Shown here: positions 23,595 through 35,499 of the stretch, one piece after another | How the letters are laid out: every line of letters begins with the position of its first letter | Numbering within the stretch: position 1 is the stretch's first letter | Source of the DNA: Bos javanicus | Lineage: Eukaryota > Chordata > Mammalia > Artiodactyla > Bovidae | Direction of reading: 5' to 3' | Assembly (NCBI RefSeq): GCF_032452875.1 | Contig: NC_083876.1 | Location: forward strand, 2,356,001-2,420,000 | Length of the DNA: 64,000 bases | Translations under genes and position numbers: made by a program | The notes under the pieces: generated by a model | What the model was told of the DNA's origin: nothing | Seen by the model: only the letters and a program-made list of their open reading frames with translations | Database searches by the model: none

Positions 23595-23663
23595 CTAAAT
23601 CTCCTAAAGAACTTCTTTAGAAATGTTTCAGATACTCACTTTATCTCAACTTTACACTCAACT

Positions 23664-23890
23664 TGGCTTCCCAAGTTGTGTAGTGGTAAAGAATCTGTCT
23701 GCTAATGCTGGAGACACAGGAGACAAAAGTTCGATATCTGGGTCAGTAAGATACCTTGGAGTAGGAAATGGCAACCTGCTCCAATATTCTTGCCTGAAAA
23801 ATTCCATGGACAGAGAAACCTTGTGGGCTACAGTTCTTGTGGTTGTCAAGAGTTGGACATGACTGAGCAGGCATACATGCACACATACAC
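23664..23890 (+). mobile_element. Bov-tA SINE, sense
   Basis: GGCTTCCCAAGTTGTGTAGTGGTAAAGAATCTGTCTGC head, GGAAATGGCAACCTGCTCC body and GGACATGACTGAGCA end, followed by a short CA-rich tail. Confidence 0.9.
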
Positions 23891-24496
23891 ACTCACTTTA
23901 TCTGGGCTTTTAAACTCTGGATGCACTTGACTCTGTCACTGAGCCTCTTTGTTTAGCAATCAATATATGTTTCCCTCTGAAACATTTTCCTATATAAATA
24001 AAGGCTTTATGGGGAAACCTTATAATTCTATGTCTTTTTTTTTAAATTTATTTTTAAACTTTACAATATTGTATTAGTTTTGCCAAATATCGAAATGAAT
24101 CCGCCACAGGTATACCCGCGTTCCCCATCCTGACCCACCTCCCTCCTCCCTCCCCTACCCTCCCTCTGGGTCGTCCCAGTGCACCAGCCCCAAGCATCCA
24201 GTATCGTGCATCAAACCTGGACTGGCGACTCGTTTCATACATGATATTATACATGTTTCAATGCTATTCTCCCAAATCTCCCCACCCTCTCCCTCTCCCA
24301 CAGAGTCCATAAGACTGATCTATACATCGGTGTCTCTTTTGCTGTCTCGTACACAGGGTTATTGTTACCATCTTTCTAAATTCCATATATATGTGTTAGT
24401 ATACTGTATTGGTGTTTTTCTTTCTGGCTTACTTCACTCTGTATAATAGGTTCCAGTTTTATCCATCTCATTAGAACTGATTCAAAGGTATTCTTT

Positions 24497-24940
24497 TTAA
24501 TGGCTGAGTAATACTACATTGTGTATATGTACCACAGCTTTCTTTATCCATTCATCTGGAGATGGGCATCTAGGTTGCTTCCATATCCTGGCTATTATAA
24601 ACAGTGCTGCGATGAACATTGGGGTACACGTGTCTCTTTCCCTTCTGGCTTCCTCAGTGTGTATGCCCAGCAGTGGGACTGCTGGATCATAAGGCAGTTC
24701 TATTTCCAGTTTTTTAAGGAATCTCCACACTGTTCTCCATAGTGGCTGTACTAGTTTGCATTCCCACCAACAGTGTAAGAGAGTTCCCTTTTCTCCACAC
24801 CCTCTCCAGCATTTATTGCTTGTAGACTTTTGGATCGCAGCCATTCTGACTGGCGTGAAATGGTACCTCATTGTGGTTTTGATTTGCATTTCTCTGATAA
24901 TGAGTGATGTTGAGCATCTTTTCATGTGTTTGTTAGCCAT
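24497..24940 (-). pseudogene. L1 ORF2 C-terminal fragment in the non-inverted part
   Basis: Minus-strand open frame with ANKHMKRCSTSLIIREMQIKTTMRYHFTPVRMAA, CWRGCGEKGTLLHCWWEC and PYDPAVPLLGIHTEE; a frameshift near the end (…HNVVLLSH) breaks the natural C-terminus. Confidence 0.85.
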
Positions 24941-25163
24941 CTATATGTCTTCTTTGGAGAAATGTCTATTTAGTTCTTTGGCCCATTTTTTGATTGGGTC
25001 ATTTATTTTTCTGGAGTTGAGCTGTAGGAGTTGCTTGTATATTTTTGAGATTAGTTGTTTTTCCGTTGCTTCATTTGCTATTATTTTCTCCCATTCTGAA
25101 GGCTGCCTTTTCACCTTGCTAATAGTTTCCTTTGTTGTGCAGAAGCTTTTAAGTTTAATTAGG

Positions 25164-25890
25164 ATAAAATACTTAGGAATATATCTACCTAAAGAAAATA
25201 AAGACCTATATATAAAAAACTATAAAACACTGGTGAAAGAAATCAAAGAGGACACTAATAGATGGAGAAATATACCATGTTCATGGATTGGAAGAATCAA
25301 TATAGTGAAAATGATTATACTATCCAAAGCAATTTATAGATTCAATGCAATCCCTATCTAGCTACCAATGGTATTCTTCACAGAGCTAGAACAAATAATT
25401 TCACAATTTGTATGCAAATACAAAAAACCTCGAATAGCCAAAGCGATCTTGAGAACGAAGAATGTAACTGGAGGAATCAACCTACCTGACTTCAGACTCT
25501 ATTACAAAGCCACAGTTATCAAGACAGTATGGTACTGGCACAAAGACAGAAATATTGATCAATGGAGAAAATAGAAAGCCCAGAGATAAATCCACGCACA
25601 TATGGACACCTTATCTTTGACAAAGGAGGCAAGAATATACAATGGATTAAAGACAATCTGTTTAACAAGTGGTGCTGGGAAAACTGGTCAACCACTTGTA
25701 AAAGAATGAAAATAGAACACTTTCTAACACCAGACACAAAAATAAACTCAAAATGGATTAAAGATCTCAATGTAAGACCAGAAACTATAAAACTCCTAGA
25801 GGAGAACATAGGCAAAACACTCTCTGACATACATCACAGCAGGATCCTCTATGACCCACCTCCCAGAATATTGGAAATAAAAGCAAAAAT
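25164..25890 (+). pseudogene. L1 ORF2 middle segment in the inverted part
   Basis: Plus-strand pieces at 25368-25574 (FTELEQIISQFVCKYKKPRIAKAIL, INLPDFRLYYKATVIKTVWYWHKD) and 25562-25890 (HLIFDKGGKNIQWIKDNLFNKWCWENW...ILYDPPPRILEIKAK) are the ORF2 region downstream of RT. A stop at about 25358-25361 and a frameshift separate them. It reads opposite to the rest of the same L1. Confidence 0.88.
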
Positions 25891-25904
25891 AATTCTATGT
25901 CTTT

Positions 25905-26270
25905 ATCTATTTAGACTACCAAAACAACATACCAGAAACAGAGTGGCTTAAAAAGCAGAAATTTATTTTCCCATATTTCTGGACTGAAAGTGTGAAATTA
26001 AGATCCCAACAACGTCAGGTCTGATAAGATCTGTCCTCCTAGCTTGCAGATCACTGCCATCTTTCTGTGTCTCAACAAGGCAGAGAGAGATAGAAAGAGA
26101 GATCATGCTCTTTAGTGGCTCCTATAAGTCTTCTAATCCTTTATGAGGGTGAAACAAATGACCTCATCTAAACCTAATTATTTCCCAAAGGCTTCTTCTC
26201 CAAACACTTTCGTATTTGGAATTAAGGCTTCAAAATATTAAATGTGAGGAAATATAATGCATTCTATAGC
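25905..26270 (-). repeat. MLT1-like (ERVL-MaLR) LTR, antisense
   Basis: TTAGACTACCAAAACAACATACCAGAAACAGAGTGGCTTAAAAAGCAGAAATTTATT is the classic reverse-complement start of MLT1-type LTRs. The CTGTGTCTCAACAAGGCAGAG block, CTAATCCTTTATGAGGGTG and CCCAAAGGCTTCTTCTCCAAACAC follow in the expected order. Ancient, no coding part. The L1 at 24038 inserted at its edge. Confidence 0.65.
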
Positions 26271-26382
26271 ATGCTGTTGTGCCATGCTTAAATTCCTAAT
26301 TCTCCTTTGCACGTGCTTTTAATATAAGACAAATATATTCAATATACAAGTACAAGCAATAATAAGATGTTATTTTAAAATT

Positions 26383-27754
26383 ACTTTTTATTAATTTTTA
26401 TTTGAGTATAGTTGTTTTACAGTGTGATTTTAGTTTATGCTATACAGCAAAGTAAATCAGTTATACATACACATATATCCACTCTTTTTGGATTTCCTAC
26501 CCATTTAAGTCACCATAGAGCTCTGAGTAGAGTTCTATGTGCTATGTAGTAGATTCTCTTTAGTTATCTATGTTATGCACAGTAGTGTATATGTGTCAGT
26601 GGCAAACTTCCAGTTCATCTCAACACCCATCCACCCCGTATCCATATGTCCATTCTCTATTGTTTCTATTTCTGCTTTGCAGGTAAGTTCATCTGTATTA
26701 TTTTTCTAGATTGCATATATAAGCAATATTATGTGGTATATATATATGTTTTTTCTCTTTCTGACTTTCTTAATTCTGTGTGACAGTCTCTAGGTCCATT
26801 CATGTCTCTGTAAATCGCACAATTTAACTCTTTATGGCTGAATGATGTTCCATTACTCAACATCTTCTTTATCCATTCATTTATTGATGGAAATTTAGGT
26901 TATTTCCATCTCCGGGCTATGTATATAATGTTGCAAGTAACATTGGGGAGCACATATATTTTTGAATTATGGTTTTCTCTGAGTATATACCCAGGAGTCA
27001 GGCTTATGGGTAGTTTTATTTTTTTTTTTTTTTCATTTTTTTAAGGAGCCTCCTCATTGTTTTATGTAGTGGTTGATGATTTACATTCCCACCAACAGTG
27101 TAAGAGGATTCCTTTTGCTCCACATGCTGTCCAACATTTATTGTGTATATATTTTTTGATGATGTCCATTCAGACCAATGTGATATTTGGTCACAGATAA
27201 CACCTGATCACAGATGATACCTAATTGTAGTTTTGACTTGCATTTTTCTCATAATTATGGATGTTGAGCATGCTTTCATGTGTTTGTTGGTCACTTGTGT
27301 GTCTTTGGAGAAATGTCTATTTAGGTCTTCTGCCTATTTGATTGGGTTATTTGTTTTTTGATGTTGAGCAACATCAGCTCATTGTATATTTTGGAGCTCA
27401 TTCTCTTGTCAGTTGCTCCATTTGCAAATATTTTTGCCCATTCTGAAGGGTGGATTTTTGTCTTGTTTATTATTTCCTTGGCTGTGCAAAAGATTTTAAG
27501 TTTAATTAGACTATTTTTTATTTTTTGTTTTATTTTAATTACTCTAGGAGGTGGGTCAAAAATATTTTGCTGCAATTTCTGTCAAAGAGAGTTCTGCCTA
27601 TATTTTCGTCTAAGAGTTTTATGGTGTAAGACCTTGTATTTAGGTCTCTTATCTACTTTGACTTTGTTTTTGCTTATGGTATTAAAGAGTGTTCAGTTTC
27701 ATTCAATTACATGCAGTTGGCCAGCTTTCCCAGCAGTACTTATTGAAGAGACTG

Positions 27755-27757
<3 letters not shown>
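26383..27757 (-). mobile_element. Old L1, antisense 3' half
   Basis: Reverse-complement 3' UTR (TTTGAGTATAGTTGTTTTACAGTGTG...) then ORF2 C-terminal region (CACCAACAGTGTAAGAGGATTCC, TTGAGCATGCTTTCATGTGTTTG, TTTAGGTCTTCTGCC), ending at GCCAGCTTTCCCAGCAGTACTTATTGAAGAGA. More diverged than the L1 at 24038 and with many frameshifts. Confidence 0.8.

Positions 27758-27808
<51 letters not shown>
27758..27808. repeat. (AT)n microsatellite, left flank of BovB
   Basis: About 25 AT units directly against the 5' edge of the BovB at 27809. Confidence 0.95.
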
Positions 27809-27812
<4 letters not shown>

Positions 27813-28901
27813 AACATCTATTTTTGATTTATTGACTATGCCAAAGCCTTTGACTGTGTGGATCACAATAAACTGTGGGAAATCCTGAAAGAGATGGGAA
27901 TACCAGAACACCTGACCTGCCTCTTGAGAAATTCGTATGCAGGTCAGGAAGCAACAGTTAGAACTACATGGAACAACAGACTGGTTCCAAATAGGAAAAG
28001 GAGTACGTCAAGGCTGTATATTGTCACCCTGTTTATTTAACTTCTATGCAGAGTACATCATGAGAAACACTGGGCTGGAAGAAACACAAGCTAGAATCAA
28101 GATTGCCGGGAAAAATGTCAATAACCTCAGATATGCAGATGACACCACCTTTATGGCAGAAAGTGAAGAGGAACTAAAAACCTCTTGATGAAAGTGAAAG
28201 TGGAGAGTGAAAAAGTTGGCTTAAAGCTCAACATTCAGAAAACGAAGATCATGGCATCTGGTCCCATCACTTCATGGGAAATAGATAGGGAAACGGTGGA
28301 AACAGGCTCAGACTTTATTTTTCTGGGCTCCAAAATTACTGCAGATGGTGATTACAGCCATGAAATTAAAAGATGCTTACTCCTTGGAAGGAAAATTATG
28401 ACCAACCTAGATGGCGTGTTCAAAAGCAGAGACATTACTTTGCCAACAAAGGTTCGTCTAGTAAAGGCTATGATTTTTCCTCTGGTCATGTGTGGATGTG
28501 AGAGTTGGACTGTGAAGAAGGCTGAGCACCAAAGAATTGATGCTTTTGAACTTTGGTGTTGGAGAAGACTCTTGAGAGTCCCTTGGACTGCAAGGAGATC
28601 CAACCAGTCCATTCTGAAGGAGATCAGCCCTGGGATTTCTTTGGAAGGAATGATGCTAAAGCTGAAATTCCAGTACTTTGGCCACCTCATGTGAAGAGTT
28701 GACTCATTGGAAAAGACTCTGATGCTGGGAGGGATTGGGGGCAGGAGGAGAAGGGGACGACAGAGGATGAGATGGCTGGATGGCATAACTGATTCGATGA
28801 ACGTGAGTCTGAGTGAACTCCAGGAATTGGTGCTGGACAGGGAGGCCTGGCGTGCTGCGATTCATGGGGTCTCAATGAGTCGGACACTACTGAGCGACTG
28901 A

Positions 28902-28905
<4 letters not shown>
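27809..28905 (+). mobile_element. BovB, 5'-truncated, embedded in a TA microsatellite
   Basis: Starts in RT motif A sequence (GAAAAACATCTATTTTTGATTTATTGACTATGCC) and ends CGGACACTACTGAGCGACTGATCTG. TA repeats lie directly on both sides. Low divergence. Confidence 0.92.
27858..28694 (+). pseudogene. BovB RT C-terminal half, three frame pieces
   Basis: 27858-28040 (MDHNKLWEILKEMGIPEHL), 27937-28188 (GVRQGCILSPCLFNFYAEYIMRN; RYADDTTFMAES with YADD at 28132-28143) and 28185-28694 (VGLKLNIQKTKIMASGPITSW...FGHLM). Small indels near 27970 and 28180 separate the pieces. Motifs B and C are intact in sequence, but motif A is truncated and the endonuclease is absent. Confidence 0.85.

Positions 28906-28968
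<63 letters not shown>
28906..28968. repeat. (TA)n-(CA)n microsatellite, right flank of BovB
   Basis: About 20 TA units followed by about 12 CA units immediately after the BovB 3' end. Confidence 0.95.
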
Positions 28969-28969
28969 G

Positions 28970-29587
28970 TGTTATACCTTACATCTACCCATATGTAGTA
29001 TATATTAGAATAAATAATGAATTATATTAGCATAAATAATATAAATATGTATTTATTGATGAAGTAACTGTATACAGTTAACTTCAAATATAGGTGCATG
29101 ACTGTTCACTTATTGAATTTAAGTTGAATTACCAGACCCAGAATGTCTCAAATTTTTATTATATTTTCATGAAAACTATTGGTATTTCCATTTTGTGATA
29201 ATTCCTTCAAAATTCATGAATCAAAAGTTAATACATAGAACTAAAATTTTAAAAGTGGCACATACATTTACAGTGGCAGATTTTAAAAATCCTTTTTCAC
29301 ATTGAAGGAAAAGTATATGATGAAATCAATAAAGATTTAGAAGATTTGAACAATCTATTAACCAAATCATCCTAATTGATATTTATAGAGCAGTATAACC
29401 AAAAACTACATAGGATACATTGCTTTCAATTGAACATATAACATACACAAAGGTAGACACTGAGGTTGAAGATATAGCAAAGGAAAAAAAAAGTGAAATT
29501 ATACTGGGGGGCTGGGGGAGGGGGCTATGAGTACAGAAAAGGAAAAACATAAAAATGATAACAGTCTTGTGGACTCATGGGAAGACT
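28970..29587. other. Unassigned AT-rich stretch
   Basis: No repeat family recognised. A short G-rich run (GGGGGGCTGGGGGAGGGGG) lies at about 29506-29524. Confidence 0.4.
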
Positions 29588-30890
29588 GTTATAGTTGTTC
29601 AGTCACTAAGTCATGTCTGAATCCTTGTGATCCCACTGACTTCAGCATGCCAGGCTTTCCTGTCCCTCACTCTCTCCTGAAATTTTCCATAACTCCTATC
29701 CATTAAGTCAATGACACCATCCAATCATCTCATCCTCTGTTGCCCCCTTCTCCTCCTACCTTCAATTTTTTCCAGCATCAGAGTCTCTTCCAATGAGTCA
29801 GCTCTTCGCATCAGGTGGTGAAAGTATTGGAGCTTCAGCATCAGTCCTTCCAGTGAATATTCAGGGTTGATTTGCTCCAGGATTGGCTGGTTTGATCTCC
29901 TTGTACACCTAGGGGCTCTCATGAGTCTTCTCTAAAACCACAGTTCAAAAGCATTGATTCTTTAGCACTCAGCCTTCTTTATGGTCCAAATCTCACATCT
30001 GCACAAGACTATTGGAAAAACCATAGCTTTGACATTATGAAACTTTGTCAGCAAAGTGATGTCTCTGCCTTTTAATATACTGTCTAAGTTTGTCATAGCT
30101 TTCCTTCCAAGGAGTAAGTGTCTTTTAATTTCATGACTGCAGTCACTCTCCACAGAGATTTTGGAGCCCAAAAAAATAAAATCTGTCACAGCTTACACTT
30201 TTTCCCCTTCTATTTGCCATGAAGTGATGGGACCAGATACAAGATCTTAGTTTTTGAGTGTTGTGTTTTAAGACAGCTTTTTCATTATCCTCTTTCATTG
30301 TCCCCATTCTCCTCCTTTATCAAGAGGCTCCTTAGTTCCTCTTCATTTTCTGTCATTAGAGTTATATCATCTGCATATCTGGGGTTTTGATACTCTCCAG
30401 GCACTCTTGATTCCACCCTGATTCATCCAGCTTGGCATTTATCATGATGCACTCTGTATATAGATTAAGTAAGCAGTATGATAAAATACAGCCCTGCTAC
30501 TTTCCTAATTTTAAACCTGTCCATTGGTCTATTCCCAATTATTACAGTTGCTTCTTGACCACATAAAGGTTTCTCAGGAGATATGTAAAGTTGTATGATA
30601 TTCCCAACTCTTAAAGAATTGTCCACAGTTTGTTGTGATCCACACAGTCAAGGTTTTAGCATAGTCAGTGAGACAAAAGTAGATTTTTTTCCCTTAAATT
30701 CTCTTACTTTCTCCATCATCCAGTGAATATTAGTAGTTTGATTTTTGGTTCCTTTGACTTTTATAAACACTGATTGTAATCTGGAAATTCTTGGTTCACA
30801 TACTGCTGAAACTTAGCTTGAAGGATTTTAAGCATAACCTTTTTAGCATATGAAATCAGCACAGTTTTACAGTAGTTTGAATGATTTTCT
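29588..30890 (-). mobile_element. Older BovB, antisense, 3' part
   Basis: Begins TAGTTGTTCAGTCACTAAGTCATGTC (reverse-complement 3' end) and extends about 1.3 kb to GCTTGAAGGATTTTAAGCATAACC. The C-terminal frames at 29725-29922 (YSLEGLMLKLQYFHHLM) and 29962-30189 (FIFLGSKISVESDCSHEIKR) survive. Clearly more diverged than the copies at 14.6, 27.8 or 40.7 kb. Confidence 0.85.
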
Positions 30891-30964
30891 GCACTGTTCA
30901 AGAGTATAATGCATACATCCTTGGAGTGCTAGAAAAAAATAAGGGAACAGAAACATGTTGTGAA

Positions 30965-32508
30965 AGAAATAATAGCCCAGCAGGCAGCCACAGCTGGCAA
31001 CAGTGCCTCTCCATGGGCACCAAAGAGACTCTCACTTTAGTAGATCAGTCCTGCTCACTAGCACATGCACAGTAGTCATGGTCAAAACTCACAGCTAGCC
31101 ACTGGTGTCAACATTACCCACCAGCTTGCTCTCAGCTATTGTAAACCAACTACATAGGAAGTTGAGCACATAAGGATATAACCGGTATACCTGTATCTGA
31201 TGACCAGGGAGTGTTATGGCACTGGACTGCATAAGATAACTTCTACATAATGCTAATTTTTCAAGACTAGATGACATAACTGATATACATACTACATAGA
31301 AACTAAAACAGAGAGTTAGGCAAAATGAAGTGATTGGAGTACTTTCTAAATGAAAGATCGATCTATAACCTCGGGGGGCGGGGGATAAAGTAAATGAAAC
31401 AGAGAAGCAACGAAAGGGTCCTAAAGGTACTCATTGAACTCAAGTGAAGATTGAATAATTTCAGTAAGAACTTCAACAAAGAATTAGAAAATATATATAT
31501 ATTTTTTAAAAAATCAGCATTAAATAATACAATAATTGAAATTAGAAAGACGCTAGAGAAAATCAACAGCTGATTAGAGGATGCTGAAGAATGGATCAGC
31601 TATCTGGAGAATAATGTAGTGGAAATCATCCAATCACAACAGCAAAATCTATTTGAAGAAATAATGGCTGAAAACTTCCCTAACATGGTGAAGGAAAAAG
31701 ACATTCAAGTTCTGGAATTATAGGAAGTCTTAAACAAGAGAACACAGACTCAGACCAAGACACATTATATTTAAAAGGCCAAAAGTGAAAGATGAAAATA
31801 TTAAAACCAGTGAAAGGAAAGATCTACTTATATACTAAGTAATTGCTATAAATTTTTTATCTGACTTTTTGGCATACATTTCAAACACCAGAAAGCACTG
31901 GCATAGTATAATCAACTATGGAGAAAATACTGGGGAAAAAAAAAAACAGAAAACTTCAAATCAAAAATACTCTACAAAGTTATGATTCCAAACTGAAGAA
32001 GAAATAAAGATTTTCCCAGGTAAAGTTATAATTCCAAACTGAAGAAGAAATAAATATTTTCCCAGCTAAACAAAAAGTAAACAAGTCCATGACCATTAAA
32101 CTGGCTTTACAAATATGTAAAAGAGATTCATGTTGATGTATGCCAAAACCAATACAATATTATAAAGCAATTAGCCTCTAATTAAAATAAATAAATTTAA
32201 ATTTAAAAGAAAAGAAAAGGCCATAACAAGAAACAAGAAAATTATGGGGGGAAAAAAAATCTACTAAAGGCTAACACATAGCAGATCATACACTTATAAA
32301 ACTAATGTGAAGAAGGCTAAAATACAAAAGTGGTAAAATTATCAATAACTGTTATAGAAAAGTGATACATAAAATAGAAAGATGTAAAATATAAGGTCAA
32401 AAACATAAAACATGGGGGAGAAGTACTTTATACTTTTTGCATTAAAAAAAATCAAATGCATTTTATATGTGCTCAAACTAGAGTGCCCATCAACTTAAAA
32501 CAGGCTAT
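30965..32508 (+). mobile_element. L1 5' UTR and ORF1 remnant, sense
   Basis: Blocks ACATAGAAACTAAAACAGAGAGTTAGGCAAAATGAAGTG (about 31293), GTACTCATTGAACTC, GAACTTCAACAAAGAATTAGAAAAT (about 31468), GAAGAATGGATCAGCTATCTGG and AATGGCTGAAAACTTCCCTAACATGGTGAAGG (about 31663) follow the 5' UTR-ORF1 order of artiodactyl L1. ORF1 is destroyed by stops and indels. A short L1 tail interrupts it at 32113-32213. The part after 32213 is very diverged. Confidence 0.6.
32113..32213 (+). mobile_element. L1 3' terminus, about 100 bp
   Basis: CATGTTGATGTATGCCAAAACCAATACAATATTATAAAGCAATTAGCCTCTAATTAAAATAAATAAATTT is the last part of the ruminant L1 3' UTR plus an A-rich tail. Extremely 5'-truncated insertion inside the L1 ORF1 region. 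Confidence 0.75.
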
Positions 32509-32509
32509 A

Positions 32510-33573
32510 TGGATCACCAAAAAAAAAAAAAAAAAATGTGGAAAATTCTTCAAGAGATGGGAATATCAGACCACCTGACCTGCCTCCTGAGAAATCTGTA
32601 TGCAGGTCAGGAAGCAACAGTTAGAAATGGACATAGAACAACAGACTGGTACCAAATTGGGAAAGGAGTTTGTCAAGGCTGTATATTGTCACTCTGCTTA
32701 TTTAACTGATATGCAGAATATATCATCCAAAATATCAGACCGGATGAAGCACAAGCTGCAACCAAGATTTTCAGAAGAAATATGAATAACCTCAGATATG
32801 CAGATGACCCCATCCTTATGGCAGAAAATGAAGAGGGACTGAAGAGCATCTTGATGAAAACAAAAGAGTAGAGTGTAAAAACTGGCTTAAAACACAACAT
32901 TCAAAAGTCAAAGATCATGGCATCTGGTCCCATCACTTCATGGCAATTAGATCGGCAGACAATGGAAACAGTGACAGACTATTTTCTTGGGCCCCCAAAT
33001 CACTGAAGATGGTGACTGCAGCCATGAAATTAAAAGTAGTTTGCTCCTTGGAAGAAAAAACTATGACCAAGCTAGACAATATACTAAAAAGCAGACACCT
33101 TGCCTACAAAGGTTCATCTAGTGAAAGGGAGGTATTTTTCAGGAGTCATGTATTGATGTGAGATTTGGACTATAAAGAAAGTTGAGCATGGAAGAATTGA
33201 TGCTCTTGAACTTTGGTGTTGGAGAAGACTCCTGAGAGTCCCTTGGACTGCAAGGAGATCAAACCAGTCAACCCTAAAGGAAGTCAATCCTGAATATTCA
33301 TTGGAAGGACTGATGTTGAAACTGAAATGCCAATACTTTGGCCACCTGATGGGAAGAGCTAACTCATTGGAAAAGACCCTGATGCAGAGAAAGATTGAAA
33401 GCAGGAGGAGAAAGGGACGACAGTGCATGAGATGGTTAGATGCCATCACCAACTCGATGGACATGAGTTTGAGCAGGCTCCAGGAGTTAGTGATGGACAG
33501 GGAAGACTGGCATGCTGCAGTTCATGTGGTCGCAAATAGTAAGACACACCTGAGCGACTGGACTGAACTGAAG
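32510..33573 (+). mobile_element. BovB, 5'-truncated, sense
   Basis: Starts at GGATCACCAA with an 18-base A-run (32519-32536) where other copies read AATAAACTG, then ATGTGGAAAATTCTTCAAGAGATGGG... to GAGCGACTGGACTGAACTGAAG. RT motif B (VCQGCILS) and YADD codons (near 32800) remain, but several frameshifts are visible. Confidence 0.9.
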
Positions 33574-33879
33574 TGATGTCTTTCACACTAGCACTCACGA
33601 AGAATTAAATAGAGAAATGTTGCTTGTGTCCAAATACCTCACTAAGCTTATTAAGTTCCCTGAAAAAGTTACCATCTCAGGATCCTGAGGTGGTCATAGC
33701 TACTACTTGTTATAGATAAGTTTGTTTTCACTCCATTAAGCTTGCTAATAAGTGGAAATGAGTGGTAAAAATAATTGCTAAAAATTTGAAGTTTTCGCAG
33801 ATTTGGTAGCCAACCTATTAGAGCAAGCAGAAAAAAGAAATATTAGGCTTTCCTTGAGAGGCCTGGTGGCCTCAAGATG
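33574..33879. other. Unassigned stretch
   Basis: No recognised repeat or coding sequence. Confidence 0.4.
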
Positions 33880-34141
33880 TCTGCCCACAACTTTTACCTT
33901 TTATTTTTTATTTTTTTTATATTTTATTTTACCTTTTAATCTTGAACTTTCCAGCTCCCCTTTCCTGTAACATAAAAGAAGCCTGAATTATATTGCCAGT
34001 TAATATGGTTCTTCAGTACACTAGTCTACCATCTTTCTGGCTTGATGAATTTCTGATTAAAATTGTTATTCCTTGCCCCAACACTTTGTCTCTCAGCTTA
34101 TTGACTTGTGTGGGAGCTATAGTAACTTGGACTTGGTAACA
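33880..34141 (+). repeat. Endogenous retrovirus LTR 3' part (class I-like), decayed
   Basis: CATAAAAGAAGCCTGAATTATATTG (TATA-like) followed by GGTTCTTCAGTACACTAGTCTACCATCTTTCTGGCTTG, ATTCCTTGCCCCAACACTTTGTCTCTCAG and an end at ACTTGGTAACA resembles the R-U5 end of ruminant class I LTRs. The U3 part is not recognised, and I see no gag/pol/env. Old and truncated. Confidence 0.5.
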
Positions 34142-35499
34142 GCTCAAATGGGGCAAGGGGGCTTTCACTGAGATGGAGTAGAAGTAATGCAAAATTTTCA
34201 CAATCTGTTACAGATAAGTTTAAGTTTCTTAGTAAGTAGTCAACTGCAGACATTAAGTTTTATAATGCATCAACAGAAAACAAGTTGACTTATTTATTTT
34301 GATCTAATTTTATTACAGTATTACATTTAACAAACTGCCTAGATTTTATAATCCAGTCTTTCATTGCTCATGAAAATACCTGACATCAGTCTTTCAAGAC
34401 TATAACATTTAACCACATCTTTCTCATGTATATTTAGAATTTTCTTACAAAGTAGGCACTTAAAAAAAAAAAAAAAAACTTGGCTCTTTTTCTTTTGGGG
34501 ATGACTTAATTCAAACCTTTTCTAGTTGATGAATTTCATTCTAAGGGCATCAGAAATTCTGATTTTCTCTCTTAAAGTTTGGGATCTGTTTCTCCCACCA
34601 GAATTGCTTGGAAACCACTTTTTATAAAGTAGAAATATAAAAGTGAATAACTCATCAAGTTTTTCTTTTTCTTCTTAACATACAAATATAGGCCATATTT
34701 CTCTATGGTTTATTATTTATTCAAAAACCTTTAAGATATTTAAAGCAATAGAATTTTCCTTCCTCAACTGAAGAAACATTAAATATGCTCAAAAGACTTA
34801 TAGCTAGAATCTCTTTATTCTAAAGTTGCGTTTGCCATTATTTTAACTTACAATTTTCTGGTGCTAGATTTCTAACATTGAGCTCTATTGTCAAACTGTA
34901 TTTATAGTTTTATTTTATAGTAAAATATTGCCTTTGTATAAAATATATCTTTAAACATTAAAACTGATTTTTTCAATCATAAATTCTATTATAAAATAAA
35001 TATTTTCAAATGGCTCTACTGTACTGAGCATGTAAATTTTCCTATTTCAATAAAATTGGCAGATGGTGAACATAAATAAAACAGAAAAGGGAAGTGATTT
35101 TAAAATGAAATGAAAACCTCACTCCATCAATAATTAATATTTATATAATGTGTTTGTCATTTTCACATTCACATTCCAGAAGTTTATATCTATGCCTGAA
35201 TAAGTAGATGAGTTTTCTATTTCAGTAGAAGATTTGGAAGAACTTTTGCAAAGGAAGGAATATTTGGTAGAGGAGAAGTATCTACTATGAATAAGTGATT
35301 AATAATGTAGTTGTCATTCAAAAAGTGTCAATAAAATTCAGATGTTCAAGTGGAAGCATAGGAACATTAGAGACCACATGTTACATTTTATTTTCAGCTT
35401 TAGATGACTGATTTCTTAGGATTTTATAATTAAAAGTTTATGGAATATTTGTTGGTTGGTTTGTATTTACCTTAAGTTTCTGCAAAGTGAGTTATATGC
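34142..35499. other. Unassigned AT-rich stretch
   Basis: About 1.35 kb without a recognised repeat or gene. An A-run lies near 34462-34478. It is one of the longest repeat-poor stretches in the window. Confidence 0.4.

Larger units (their letters stand above)
24038..25890 (-). mobile_element. Young L1 with 5' inversion (twin-priming type)
   Basis: 24038-25163 is L1 antisense from the poly(A) tail (T-run) through the 3' UTR into ORF2. 25164-25890 is L1 ORF2 in sense, ending AAATAAAAGCAAAAAT. In L1 order the two parts meet with only about a dozen bases missing. A perfect 14-bp TSD, AATTCTATGTCTTT, lies at 24024-24037 and 25891-25904. All features fit one retrotransposition event with twin priming. 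Confidence 0.93.

Noticed and set aside
27321..27911. Frames with long IYIYIY runs
   Set aside because: They are translations of the (AT)n microsatellite, not protein genes; the same holds at 28687-28968, 52641-52937 and 52934-53242.
29506..29524. Second G-quadruplex candidate (GGGGGGCTGGGGGAGGGGG)
   Set aside because: Only three separated G-runs, so it does not meet the four-run requirement without bulges.
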